This document shows, in pieces, positions 1 to 8,273 of a stretch of DNA of 64,000 nucleotides. A program made the position numbers and the translations under genes. The stretch is taken from positions 204,803 to 268,802 of the forward strand of contig MEOE01000011.1 of NCBI GenBank assembly GCA_001768565.1, written 5' to 3'. Origin of the DNA: Bacteroidetes bacterium GWF2_33_16. GTDB taxonomy: Bacteria > Bacteroidota > Bacteroidia > Bacteroidales > UBA12077. Under the pieces are notes generated by a model. It saw only the letters and a program-made list of their open reading frames with translations. It was not told where the DNA came from and did not search any database. How positions within the stretch are numbered: the stretch's first letter is position 1; the number at the start of each line of letters is the position of its first letter.

Positions 1-510
1 TGTTCCGTTAACAATTAATGTAGGAATTCTAGTGGGCAAAACGGTAGGTTCTTCAATAGTATCATCAAAGTTTAATTGAAAATCAACAGTATTTTTATCG
101 ATATCCCGAAGCGTTTCTTCAGATATTTTTTGAAGCCGGGCTTCAGTATAACGCATTGCTGCAGGACTATCACCATCAACCGAGCCAAAGTTACCTTGGC
201 CATCAACCAAAGGATATCGTAAAGACCATGGCTGTGCCATTCTTACCATTGCTTCATATACCGACGAATCGCCATGTGGGTGAAACTTACCTAAAACCTC
301 CCCCACAATTCTAGCTGATTTCTTATATGGTCTATTAGATGCAACTCCCAATTCATACATACCAAAAAGTACTCTTCTGTGTACAGGTTTTAAACCATCC
401 CTTACATCGGGCAGTGCACGCGAAACTATAACAGACATTGAATAGTCAATGTAAGCTGTTTTCATTTCTTCTTCAATATTGACCCTTATTATTTTTTCTC
501 CTTCAATCAT
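1..510 (-). CDS. gyrA: DNA gyrase subunit A (N-terminal part)
   Basis: This is the breakage-reunion subunit of DNA gyrase, which introduces negative supercoils with GyrB. The window holds the first 170 codons, and the gene runs off the left edge. The start ATG at 510 gives an N-terminus that reads [17 protein letters not shown], followed by the conserved [17 protein letters not shown] segment. The quinolone-resistance region reads [13 protein letters not shown], with serine at the E. coli Ser83 position and glutamate at the Asp87 position. The AMRYTEARL segment carries the catalytic tyrosine. The gene is divergent from clpC across 315 bases. Identification is firm; the C-terminal beta-pinwheel domain lies outside the window. 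Confidence 0.97.
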   Translation of the reverse strand, partial: MIEGEKIIRVNIEEEMKTAYIDYSMSVIVSRALPDVRDGLKPVHRRVLFGMYELGVASNRPYKKSARIVGEVLGKFHPHGDSSVYEAMVRMAQPWSLRYPLVDGQGNFGSVDGDSPAAMRYTEARLQKISEETLRDIDKNTVDFQLNFDDTIEEPTVLPTRIPTLIVNGT

Positions 511-550
511 ATTATTATAATTAATATTTTCATAAACATAAAAAGACCTA

Positions 551-558
551 CAAAACTA
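551..558 (-). promoter_or_regulatory. possible -7 box for gyrA
   Basis: Read on the minus strand this is TAGTTTTG, a match to the Bacteroidota -7 consensus TAnnTTTG, about 40 bases upstream of the gyrA ATG. No good TTTG -33 element is seen, so the call is tentative. Confidence 0.4.
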
Positions 559-723
559 CTAAAATGAGACCAGAAAAACGAATAAAACATGACCAAGAAA
601 CAGGAATTATTAACAACTTTTTGTTTATAACCAATGGCTTGATTTTGTTATACATTCATAAGGTTATTAACAACTCTGAACTTATTCGTTTTTAAATTGT
701 TTTACGATGTGTAAAAAATATCT

Positions 724-751
724 TAACTTGTATTTACTAAAAACCAAGTTA
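724..751. promoter_or_regulatory. inverted repeat upstream of clpC
   Basis: TAACTTG (724-730) and CAAGTTA (745-751) form a perfect 7-bp inverted repeat with a 14-base spacer. It lies about 75 bases before the clpC ATG. It could be an operator for a dimeric regulator or a leader hairpin. No T-run follows, so it is not a terminator. Confidence 0.35.
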
Positions 752-825
752 TGTAAGAATTATTTTATATTTTTATGCATTGATTTATTAGACAATACGA
801 GCAAAATAATAATTAATTAGATTTT

Positions 826-3336
826 ATGGATGCAAAATTTTCGCAAAGAATAAAAGATGTTTTATCCTATAGCAAGGAGGAAGCAGTGAGGCTTGGTAAT
901 GCATATATAGGTACCGAACATCTATTTCTTGGAATATTGCGTGAGGGAGAAGGTTTGGCAATTAATATTCTAGAGAGTTTAAATATAAATCTTAGTGATT
1001 TAAAAAAATCTATTGAACGCCGAATACGTTCAGAAGAAAACTTCAAACTACCCGATACAGAAAATATTCCTTTATTTAAAACTGCTGAAAGAGCACTAAA
1101 ATTAGTGTATTTGGAAGCCAAGTCTTTTAATAGCTTAACAATAAATACTGGACACCTTTTATTGTCTATTTTAAAGGATGAAAATAGCCTTGTAACACAG
1201 ATACTTGAAGAGCAACATATTGATTATCATGCAATTCGTACAGAAATGGAAGGACATCAACCTGAAGCAAAAGCTGATTACGAGGACGAAGAAAATGATA
1301 TTCCTTTCGGCGGTAGTAAAAATCCTACTCAACAAGGTCAAAAACCCAAGTCAGATACTCCTGTTCTTGATAATTTTGGGATTGATTTAACCAAAGCTGC
1401 TGAAGAAAATGCTTTGGATCCTATTGTGGGTCGTGAAAAAGAAATTGAGCGTCTTGCCCAAATTCTAAGTCGTAGAAAAAAGAATAATCCCGTACTCATT
1501 GGTGAACCTGGAGTTGGTAAATCTGCAATTGTTGAAGGTTTAGCACTTCGAATTATTCAGCGAAAGGTTTCAAGAGTTTTATTTGATAAAAGGGTTATTA
1601 CATTAGATCTTGCATCAATAGTAGCGGGTACAAAATATAGGGGTCAGTTTGAAGAGAGAATGAAAGCAATTTTAAATGAACTTTCTAAATCAACAAATGT
1701 AATTCTATTTATAGATGAGATTCATACTATTGTTGGGGCCGGTGGAGCTACAGGTTCTCTTGATGCAGCTAATATGCTTAAACCAGCACTTGCGAGAGGT
1801 GAAATTCAATGCATTGGAGCTACTACCCTTGATGAATATAGGCAACATATCGAAAAGGATGGCGCTTTGGAACGTAGATTTCAGAAAATAATGGTCGATC
1901 CTACTTCTCCAGAAGAAACTATTGAGATTCTCCATAACATTAAATCTCGATACGAAGATCACCATAATGTAAATTATACTCCTGAAGCTATTGAAGCTTG
2001 TGTTAAATTAACAATGCGATATATAAGCGATCGTCATTTGCCCGATAAGGCTATTGATGCATTAGATGAATCAGGCTCAAGAGTTCATATTTCAAATATT
2101 GTTGTTCCAAAACGAATAATTGAACTTGAAAAACAGATTGAAATTGTACGTAACGAAAAAGTTAATGCTGTTAAAAACCAAAATTTCGAATCTGCTGCTA
2201 ATTTTAGAGATAACGAGAAGAAATTAATTGATGCTCTTGAAAAAGAGAAAGAAGATTGGGAAAAAGAGCTTGTTAAGAACAGAGAAACTGTAGGTGAAGA
2301 ACAAGTTGCCGAGGTAGTTGCAATGATGACTGGTGTTCCTGTTAAACGTATTGCCCAGGCTGAAGGATTGAGATTAATGAATATGGGTGATGAGTTAAAG
2401 AAAAGTGTTATTGGTCAGGAAGAAGCTATAGAAAAAATAGTTAAATCAATTCAAAGAAACCGTGCAGGTCTTAAAGATCCTAATAAACCTATCGGCACAT
2501 TCGTGTTTCTTGGTCCTACTGGGGTTGGCAAAACTCAATTAGCAAAAATACTAGCATTATATTTATTCGATAGTGTTGATAATCTTATACGAATGGATAT
2601 GAGCGAATATATGGAGAAATTCTCTGTATCAAGATTAGTTGGTGCTCCTCCAGGATATATTGGTTACGAGGAAGGTGGCCAATTAACTGAGAAAGTACGA
2701 CGAAAACCATATTCAGTAGTCCTGCTTGATGAGATAGAAAAAGCTCATCCTGATATATTCCATTTGTTGTTACAGGTACTTGATGAAGGTCAACTTACTG
2801 ATAGCCTTGGTAGAAGAATCGATTTTAGGAATACAATTATTATAATGACTTCAAATATTGGTAGTAGACAATTGAAAGATTTTGGTCAAGGTGTTGGTTT
2901 CTCAACAAAAGCAAAGCAAGATTCATCAAGTCAGCATGCTAAAAGTGTTATACAAAGTGCTTTAAAGAGATCATTTGCTCCTGAATTTTTAAACCGTTTG
3001 GATGATGTAGTTATTTTCAATTCACTCAGCAAAGAACACATATACGAAATTATTGATATAGAATTAAAAGGTTTATTTGAAAGGGTTAAGACACTTGGAT
3101 ATAGCATAGAAATTACTAAAGAAGCTAAAGACTATGTTACAGAGAAAGGATTTGATGCTGATTTTGGAGCACGACCATTAAAACGTGCTATTCAAAAATA
3201 CCTTGAAGATCCTATGGCTGAAGCGATTATTAAGTCATCTCTTAAACAGGGTGATGTGCTCTTAGTTGAATATGATAAAGAAAAGGATGAAATTTTAATA
3301 AAACCGACAAAAAAGAATAAAAAAGAAAAAGCATAA
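826..3336 (+). CDS. clpC: ATP-dependent Clp protease ATPase ClpC
   Basis: This is a Hsp100/AAA+ unfoldase that unfolds proteins and feeds them to the ClpP protease. At 836 residues it has the normal ClpC length. The double Clp N-domain occupies about residues 1-145. AAA-1 has Walker A GEPGVGKS at 226-233 and Walker B FIDEIHT. A UvrB/UvrC-like middle segment (NFESAANFRDNEKKL) marks it as ClpC rather than ClpB. AAA-2 has Walker A GPTGVGKT at 563-570, followed by the conserved VGAPPGYIGYEEGG pore-loop region. The C-terminus is lysine-rich. ClpP and a McsB-type adaptor are not in the window. It is transcribed alone: gyrA diverges and a strong terminator follows. The upstream inverted repeat may serve in stress control (inference). 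Confidence 0.96.
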   Translation: MDAKFSQRIKDVLSYSKEEAVRLGNAYIGTEHLFLGILREGEGLAINILESLNINLSDLKKSIERRIRSEENFKLPDTENIPLFKTAERALKLVYLEAKSFNSLTINTGHLLLSILKDENSLVTQILEEQHIDYHAIRTEMEGHQPEAKADYEDEENDIPFGGSKNPTQQGQKPKSDTPVLDNFGIDLTKAAEENALDPIVGREKEIERLAQILSRRKKNNPVLIGEPGVGKSAIVEGLALRIIQRKVSRVLFDKRVITLDLASIVAGTKYRGQFEERMKAILNELSKSTNVILFIDEIHTIVGAGGATGSLDAANMLKPALARGEIQCIGATTLDEYRQHIEKDGALERRFQKIMVDPTSPEETIEILHNIKSRYEDHHNVNYTPEAIEACVKLTMRYISDRHLPDKAIDALDESGSRVHISNIVVPKRIIELEKQIEIVRNEKVNAVKNQNFESAANFRDNEKKLIDALEKEKEDWEKELVKNRETVGEEQVAEVVAMMTGVPVKRIAQAEGLRLMNMGDELKKSVIGQEEAIEKIVKSIQRNRAGLKDPNKPIGTFVFLGPTGVGKTQLAKILALYLFDSVDNLIRMDMSEYMEKFSVSRLVGAPPGYIGYEEGGQLTEKVRRKPYSVVLLDEIEKAHPDIFHLLLQVLDEGQLTDSLGRRIDFRNTIIIMTSNIGSRQLKDFGQGVGFSTKAKQDSSSQHAKSVIQSALKRSFAPEFLNRLDDVVIFNSLSKEHIYEIIDIELKGLFERVKTLGYSIEITKEAKDYVTEKGFDADFGARPLKRAIQKYLEDPMAEAIIKSSLKQGDVLLVEYDKEKDEILIKPTKKNKKEKA

Positions 3337-3343
3337 ATGAACC

Positions 3344-3379
3344 AAAGCCTTATATCATTGTTAAATATAAGGCTTTTTT
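3344..3379 (+). terminator. rho-independent terminator after clpC
   Basis: A perfect 12-bp stem (AAAGCCTTATAT with ATATAAGGCTTT) is followed by a T-run. It begins 7 bases after the clpC stop codon. Confidence 0.9.
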
Positions 3380-3403
3380 AATATAATTTTAAATAAAACA
3401 TTC

Positions 3404-3919
3404 ATGGAAAAAAATAAAAGCAAAGTAAAATTCAAGAATAATCCTGTTACACTTGTTGGTAATGAAATTAAGGTTAATAATAAAGCACCTGATTTTACAG
3501 TGCTTAATAATAGTTTGGAACAGGTAAAACTATCAGACTACAAAGGGAAAGTAAAAATCTTATCTATATACCCCTCTATTGATACAGGTATATGTTCTAA
3601 GCAAGCTCACACTTTTAATAATGAAGCAGGCAAACTGGAAAAAGATATTATAATTCTATCATTATCAAACGATCTTCCTTTTGCGCTAACTAGGTTTTGT
3701 GGAGCAGAAGGTATAAATAATCTGGTCACATTATCTGATCATAAGGATCTTGATTTTGCTTTAAAATATGGATTTTTAATAGAAGAACTTAGGCTTTTAG
3801 CAAGAGGTATTGTTGTTATCGATAAACTTGACGTTGTGCGTCATGTGGAATTTGTTCCTGAGATAACAACCGAGCCAAATTACGAATCAGCATTAAATAT
3901 TGCCAAATCTTGTATTTAA
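3404..3919 (+). CDS. tpx: thiol peroxidase (atypical 2-Cys peroxiredoxin)
   Basis: It reduces hydroperoxides with electrons from thioredoxin. The 171-residue protein has the AhpC/TSA thioredoxin fold expected of Tpx. The peroxidatic cysteine is C64 in PSIDTGICSKQ and the resolving cysteine is C99 in RFCGAEG; their 35-residue spacing matches the Tpx family. The usual DTPVC motif reads DTGIC here, a small departure. The gene sits between the clpC terminator and its own terminator, so it is probably monocistronic. No signal peptide is seen, so it should be cytoplasmic. The ATG at 3404 gives a standard N-terminus (NPVTLVGNEIKVNNKAPDF). Confidence 0.93.
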   Translation: MEKNKSKVKFKNNPVTLVGNEIKVNNKAPDFTVLNNSLEQVKLSDYKGKVKILSIYPSIDTGICSKQAHTFNNEAGKLEKDIIILSLSNDLPFALTRFCGAEGINNLVTLSDHKDLDFALKYGFLIEELRLLARGIVVIDKLDVVRHVEFVPEITTEPNYESALNIAKSCI

Positions 3920-3923
3920 AATG

Positions 3924-3957
3924 AAAGACCGGGAAAATCCTGGTCTTTTTTATTTTT
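3924..3957 (+). terminator. terminator between convergent tpx and rimO
   Basis: An 11-bp stem (AAAGACCGGGA with TCCTGGTCTTT, one G-U pair) with an AAA loop is followed by a T-rich run on the plus strand. It overlaps the rimO stop codon and may weakly stop minus-strand transcripts too. Confidence 0.8.
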
Positions 3958-5257
3958 CTATTCTTGCATATAAATCAAAGTCGTCAGCTTTTGTAATTCT
4001 TGCATTGTAAAACTGCCCTATTTTTAATTTGTTTTCTGTTTCAATAAGCACTTCATTATCAACTTCTGGTGAATCATATTCAGTACGGCCAATGTAAAAA
4101 CCACCTTCTTTTCTATCTATGATAGTTTTAAATATTTTCCCAATTTTTTTACTATTTAGCTCATTTGATATTTGACGTTGAACTTCCATTATTTCGTTCA
4201 TTCTTGATTGCTTAATAGAAAAGGGAATATCATCAGTATAATTTATTGCCGAATATGTGTTTTCTTCCTCAGAATATGTGAAAACACCTAATCGATCAAA
4301 TTTTGCATATCTAACAAAATCAAGGAGCTCTTTGAAATCCTCGTCGGTTTCACCAGGATGACCAACTAGCAATGTAGTTCGTATTGCCATATCAGGTATA
4401 TGCTTTTTAAAAGCATCAATTAAATCATATGTTTGTTTTCTGGTATTTCCCCTGCGCATTAGTTTAAGTATCTTGTCGCTTATATGCTGAAAGGGTATAT
4501 CGAGATAATTGCAAATATTTGTTTTGCTCTTCATTACTAACAAAACCTCCTTTGGAAATTTTGCAGGGTACGCATAATGCAATCTGAGCCATTTAAGTCC
4601 CTTTATTTCGGATAGTTGATCTAAAAGCTCAGCAAGTTTTGGCTTTTTATAAATATCGTAACCATAATATGACAAATCCTGGGCAATAAGTATTATCTCT
4701 TTAGCACCATTTTTAACCAGTTGTTCGGCTTCTTTTATCAAATCAGGTATTGCCTTTGAAACGTGTTTACCTTTTATCAGTGGTATTGCACAAAAAGAAC
4801 AACCACGATCACAACCTTCCGAAATCTTTAAGTAGGCATAATGTTTAGGTGTAGTTATTAATCGTTCACCTAATAGTTCTTCTTTATAATTTGCACCAAT
4901 TGATTCAATGAGTTCTTTTAAATCGTACACCCCAAAATATTGATCAACATTAGGAATTTCCTTTGTAAGTTCTTCTTTATATCGTTCTGACAAACAACCA
5001 AAAACAAATAATTTTTTAATTTTGTTCTGCTTTTTTAGTACTTCGAATTGAAGTATGGTTTCTATTGATTCCTGCTTTGCATCATTAATAAATCCACACG
5101 TATTAATAACAATGATATCACAGTCAGGTGAATTTGAGTCGTGAACAACTTTAAATCCATTTGCTGAAAGTTGTTTTAGAAGGTATTCGGAATCGACAAG
5201 GTTTTTAGAACAACCCAATGTAATAACATTAACCTTATTAGGGATTTTTGTTTTCAA
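3950..5257 (-). CDS. rimO: ribosomal protein uS12 methylthiotransferase RimO
   Basis: This radical SAM methylthiotransferase adds a methylthio group to the conserved aspartate of ribosomal protein S12. The N-terminal UPF0004 domain has the three cluster cysteines C16 (TLGCSKN), C54 (NTCGF) and C88 (FGCLS). The radical SAM motif CDRGCSFC places C149, C153 and C156. A TRAM RNA-binding domain forms the C-terminus. Its 435 residues match the family. The TLGCSKN motif and length favour RimO over the tRNA enzyme MiaB. It starts 12 bases after ftsY, so the two are probably co-transcribed. Confidence 0.95.
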   Translation of the reverse strand: MKTKIPNKVNVITLGCSKNLVDSEYLLKQLSANGFKVVHDSNSPDCDIIVINTCGFINDAKQESIETILQFEVLKKQNKIKKLFVFGCLSERYKEELTKEIPNVDQYFGVYDLKELIESIGANYKEELLGERLITTPKHYAYLKISEGCDRGCSFCAIPLIKGKHVSKAIPDLIKEAEQLVKNGAKEIILIAQDLSYYGYDIYKKPKLAELLDQLSEIKGLKWLRLHYAYPAKFPKEVLLVMKSKTNICNYLDIPFQHISDKILKLMRRGNTRKQTYDLIDAFKKHIPDMAIRTTLLVGHPGETDEDFKELLDFVRYAKFDRLGVFTYSEEENTYSAINYTDDIPFSIKQSRMNEIMEVQRQISNELNSKKIGKIFKTIIDRKEGGFYIGRTEYDSPEVDNEVLIETENKLKIGQFYNARITKADDFDLYARIEK

Positions 5258-5269
5258 TAAAAATTTGAA

Positions 5270-6214
5270 TTAGGAAAATAATGAATCAACAAACTCTTTT
5301 TTATTAAACAATTGCAAATCGTTTAATCCTTCGCCAACGCCAATATATTTAACTGGAATTTTAAACTGATCAGAAATACCAATAACAACACCTCCTTTAG
5401 CTGTACCATCTAGTTTTGTTAATGCTAATGCAGTAACCTCAGTAACTTTAGTAAATTCTTTTGCTTGCTCAAATGCATTTTGACCAGTAGAACCATCAAG
5501 AACAAGGAGTACCTCATGTGGGGCATCAGGTATAACCTTTTGCATAACTTTCTTTATTTTAGAAAGCTCATTCATTAGGTTTATTTTATTATGTAAGCGT
5601 CCCGCGGTATCGATAATTACTACATCTGTATTGCTAGCTAGCGCCGAGTTTAGTGTATCAAATGCAACAGATGCAGGATCAGAGCCCATTCTCTGTTTAA
5701 CAATGGGAACATCTACTCTGTTCGCCCAAATTGTAAGTTGGTCAATAGCAGCAGCCCTAAATGTATCTGCAGCTCCAAGCACAACTGAGTTTCCTAAACT
5801 TTTTATCTGATATGCTAATTTACCAATAGTGGTAGTTTTTCCGACACCATTAACTCCCACAACCAAAATAACATAAGGTTTATTTTTATCAGTTAATGAG
5901 AAATCTGCATCAGATTGGTTTTCTTCTAATAAAGCAGCTATTTCTTCTTTTAATATAATACTTAACTCTTTAGTGTCTAGGTATTTATCTTTAGCAACCC
6001 TATTTTCAATCCTTTCAATAATTTTTAAAGTGGTACTAACTCCTACGTCTGATGAAATTAGTACTTCTTCCAAATTGTCAAGTACTTCATCATCTACCTT
6101 AGTTTTTCCAACTACAGCTCTTGAAAGTTTTTTAAATACATTTTCTTTGGTTTTTTCTAAACCCTTATTAAGTGTTTCTTTTTTTTCTTTTGAAAAGAAT
6201 CCAAAATTTCCCAT
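5270..6214 (-). CDS. ftsY: signal recognition particle receptor FtsY
   Basis: This SRP-family GTPase receives the SRP-ribosome complex at the inner membrane for co-translational insertion. The 314-residue protein has a short basic N-terminus in place of the long acidic A domain of E. coli, then the N domain (about 20-100) and the G domain. G motifs are GVNGVGKTTT (P-loop, 120-129), DTAGR (202-206) and TKLD (266-269). The insertion-box segment AADTFRAAAIDQL is intact. It has its own -7 box just past the ribosomal-protein terminator and is followed closely by rimO. Confidence 0.96.
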   Translation of the reverse strand: MGNFGFFSKEKKETLNKGLEKTKENVFKKLSRAVVGKTKVDDEVLDNLEEVLISSDVGVSTTLKIIERIENRVAKDKYLDTKELSIILKEEIAALLEENQSDADFSLTDKNKPYVILVVGVNGVGKTTTIGKLAYQIKSLGNSVVLGAADTFRAAAIDQLTIWANRVDVPIVKQRMGSDPASVAFDTLNSALASNTDVVIIDTAGRLHNKINLMNELSKIKKVMQKVIPDAPHEVLLVLDGSTGQNAFEQAKEFTKVTEVTALALTKLDGTAKGGVVIGISDQFKIPVKYIGVGEGLNDLQLFNKKEFVDSLFS

Positions 6215-6251
6215 AGAACTAATTAACTAAAATAATGCGGATAAAAGTACT

Positions 6252-6259
6252 CAAAAATA
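6252..6259 (-). promoter_or_regulatory. -7 box of ftsY-rimO promoter
   Basis: On the minus strand this reads TATTTTTG (consensus TAnnTTTG), about 40 bases before the ftsY ATG. It lies between the upstream terminator and ftsY, which supports an independent ftsY-rimO transcript. The -33 TTTG element is poor. Confidence 0.55.
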
Positions 6260-6271
6260 CGAATACGAAAT

Positions 6272-6302
6272 AAAAAAGCTTTCTTAAAAAGAAAGCTTTT
6301 TT
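6272..6302 (-). terminator. terminator after rpmB-rpmG-DUF4295
   Basis: A symmetric 14-bp stem (AAAAAAGCTTTCTT with AAGAAAGCTTTTTT) with a 3-base loop ends in a T-run on the minus strand. It closes the ribosomal-protein transcript before ftsY. Confidence 0.88.
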
Positions 6303-6322
6303 CAATATAGAGTATTACAATA

Positions 6323-6475
6323 TTATTTCTTTTCGAAAAAATCTTTGATTTTTTCATTAGGTACCATTTCCTGAATAAATGAGTAATTTCCTTTTTCAGA
6401 TTTTACCATTTTAATACATTTTGCACTAGTTTTACCAGCACCTGTTTGCAATGATGCAACTACCTTCTTTGCCAT
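6323..6475 (-). CDS. DUF4295 family small protein
   Basis: This 50-residue basic protein starts MAKKVVASLQTGAGKTSAK and ends in KIKDFFEKK. I recognise it as the DUF4295 family, a small Bacteroidota protein found directly after rpmB-rpmG. It begins 7 bases after the rpmG stop codon and ends before a strong terminator, so it is the last gene of the ribosomal-protein operon. Its lysine content and position suggest a ribosome-associated role, but this is inference and the function is not known to me. No membrane or signal segment is seen. Confidence 0.88.
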   Translation of the reverse strand: MAKKVVASLQTGAGKTSAKCIKMVKSEKGNYSFIQEMVPNEKIKDFFEKK

Positions 6476-6482
6476 AATTCAA

Positions 6483-6665
6483 CTATTTAATTTCTTTATG
6501 TACTGTTACTTTCTTAAGAATAGGATTATATTTTTTCTTTTCAATACGATCAGGCGTATTCTTCTTATTCTTTGTAGTTATATACCTTGATGTTCCAGGC
6601 ATACCTGATGTTTTATGCTCAGTACACTCTAATATAACCTGGATTCTATTACCTCTCTTTGCCAT
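6483..6665 (-). CDS. rpmG: 50S ribosomal protein bL33
   Basis: This is large-subunit protein L33. The 60-residue sequence has the MAKRGNR start and the family core ([36 protein letters not shown]). Only one cysteine is present, so it is a zinc-free (C-minus) form. It lies 18 bases after rpmB and 7 bases before the DUF4295 gene, a tight translational-protein operon. Confidence 0.96.
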   Translation of the reverse strand: MAKRGNRIQVILECTEHKTSGMPGTSRYITTKNKKNTPDRIEKKKYNPILKKVTVHKEIK

Positions 6666-6683
6666 TATCTACTTCTCCTAATT

Positions 6684-6926
6684 TTAATAGTTACTTAAAT
6701 AGCCGTTTTCTTTCGCTTCAGTTAAGGCAACTTTTAATCCTTTTTTACTAATAGTGCGAATTCCAGAAGCTGAAACTTTTAATATTATCCAACGATTTTC
6801 TTCTTCCAAGAAAAATCTTTTTTTCAACAGGTTTGGATAAAATTTTCTTTTAGTCCTTCTTTTAGAGTGAGAAACATTGTTTCCTACTAATACTTTCTTT
6901 CCTGTAATTTGACAGATTCGTGACAT
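6684..6926 (-). CDS. rpmB: 50S ribosomal protein bL28
   Basis: This is large-subunit protein L28. The 80-residue sequence shows the family N-terminus ([21 protein letters not shown]), a basic segment [13 protein letters not shown] and the [15 protein letters not shown] core. It is the first gene of rpmB-rpmG-DUF4295. A 99-base gap separates it from cinA and contains a near-consensus -7 sequence (TATTTTG, one base short of TAnnTTTG) about 45 bases upstream of the ATG, so it probably has its own promoter. Confidence 0.96.
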   Translation of the reverse strand: MSRICQITGKKVLVGNNVSHSKRRTKRKFYPNLLKKRFFLEEENRWIILKVSASGIRTISKKGLKVALTEAKENGYLSNY

Positions 6927-7025
6927 ACTTATAACAATTTTTTTATATCATTTCTCAAATAGATCGCAAAATACGTGATTTTTATTCAATTAATCAAATA
7001 TATTGAGAAAAAAATTTATAGTTTT

Positions 7026-8273
7026 TTACATTTCCTTATTATCTATCCTTCTCAACAGCATGTTAAAGGCTGTTAATGAGGATCTTTGGATATTTTGTTC
7101 TCGTTGATCACCAAAGATAAATTTTTTAGAATATACACCTTTATTATCTGAAACTGCTATCCAAATTGTTCCCACAGGCTTATCCTCTGTACCTCCAGTT
7201 GGACCAGCAATACCGGATGTTGCAATCGCATAGTCCGTTTTAAATAGAAGCCTTGCTCCCAACGCCATTCCTTCAACTGTTTGTTTACTTACAGCTCCAT
7301 ATTTATCTAATATTCTTTTATTTAATCCTAGAAAACTTTCTTTTATTTCGTTTGAATATGCTACAATTGAACCTTTAAAATAATTTGAAGAACCAGAAAC
7401 CCTTGTAATCAGGTGAGATATATTTCCTCCTGTACAGCTCTCTGCTACTGATAATGTAAGCATTTTTTCCGTTAAGGTTTTCCCTACTACTTCTTCCAAA
7501 GTTTCTGCATTATAACCACAAATATAATCAGGGATAACATGAGATAATTTTTCAATTTGTTCAGAAAGAATTGATTCTAGCCATAGTGTACTGCTACTTT
7601 TTGCTGTTAGCCTAAGTTTTATTATTCCAGGTGAAGGCAAATAGGCTACTTTAATTTCTTTGGGTAATTTAGATTCCCAATCTTCAAGCAGTTCTGCTAA
7701 TTTTGATTCAGCGATGCCTTGTGTTAGAACTAACTTATGAATAATTTGCAAATCGGTAGTTAGTTTACTCAATTCTGGTAGTATATTGTTAGTCATCATT
7801 GCCTTCATTTCGAAAGGAACGCCTGGCATAGATATTAGGATTTTTCCATCAAAATTAAACCACATACCTGGAGCAGTTCCCCTATTATTTGGAATTACTT
7901 TGCAGTTATCGGGAACTAAAGCCTGGTTTCTGTTTCTAACATTCATTTCAGATCCTCGCTTTAAAATGAATACTTCAATTTGCCTGAGTACTTCTAAATT
8001 TAAAATAAGTTTTGAGTTGAAATATTCAGCAAGCGCATCCTTTGTATAATCATCATCTGTTGGACCTAATCCTCCAGTTAAAATTATAATATCGGCTTCC
8101 TTTTTAGCATAATCAATTGCTTTAAATATTTCAATCTTATTATCTGGTATTGAGGACTTTCTAACTATATCAATCTCTATAGAATTTAACTCATGAGCTA
8201 TCCATGCTGAATTTGTATCAACAATTTGTCCAATTAAAATTTCATCACCAATAGTTATAATTTCAGCTTTCAT
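7026..8273 (-). CDS. cinA: CinA family nicotinamide-nucleotide amidohydrolase
   Basis: CinA proteins recycle pyridine nucleotides by deamidating NMN, and some also hydrolyse ADP-ribose. The 415-residue protein has the full two-domain form. The N-terminal MoCF/COG1058 domain (about 1-170) carries the motifs GDEILIGQIVDTNS and GGLGPTDDD. The C-terminal CinA deamidase domain (about 255-410) carries SVAESCTGG, SGIAGPTGG and KPVGTIWIA. Its ATG overlaps the stop codon of the upstream M48 protease gene (ATGA), which indicates translational coupling. A role in competence is historical for some bacteria and is not implied here. Confidence 0.93.
   Translation of the reverse strand: MKAEIITIGDEILIGQIVDTNSAWIAHELNSIEIDIVRKSSIPDNKIEIFKAIDYAKKEADIIILTGGLGPTDDDYTKDALAEYFNSKLILNLEVLRQIEVFILKRGSEMNVRNRNQALVPDNCKVIPNNRGTAPGMWFNFDGKILISMPGVPFEMKAMMTNNILPELSKLTTDLQIIHKLVLTQGIAESKLAELLEDWESKLPKEIKVAYLPSPGIIKLRLTAKSSSTLWLESILSEQIEKLSHVIPDYICGYNAETLEEVVGKTLTEKMLTLSVAESCTGGNISHLITRVSGSSNYFKGSIVAYSNEIKESFLGLNKRILDKYGAVSKQTVEGMALGARLLFKTDYAIATSGIAGPTGGTEDKPVGTIWIAVSDNKGVYSKKFIFGDQREQNIQRSSLTAFNMLLRRIDNKEM

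Larger units (their letters stand above)
511..825. other. gyrA-clpC divergent intergenic region
   Basis: This 315-base spacer between two divergent genes is AT-rich and has no credible ORF. It holds a possible gyrA -7 box (551-558), two copies of the 12-mer TTATTAACAACT (607-618 and 664-675), and a perfect 7-bp inverted repeat (724-751) before clpC. I could not find a TAnnTTTG box pointing towards clpC. Confidence 0.7.

Noticed and set aside
607..675. Possible chromosome origin (DnaA boxes) near gyrA
   Set aside because: Only two weak TTATTAACA words, no dnaA gene, and no cluster of boxes or AT-rich unwinding region distinct from the background.
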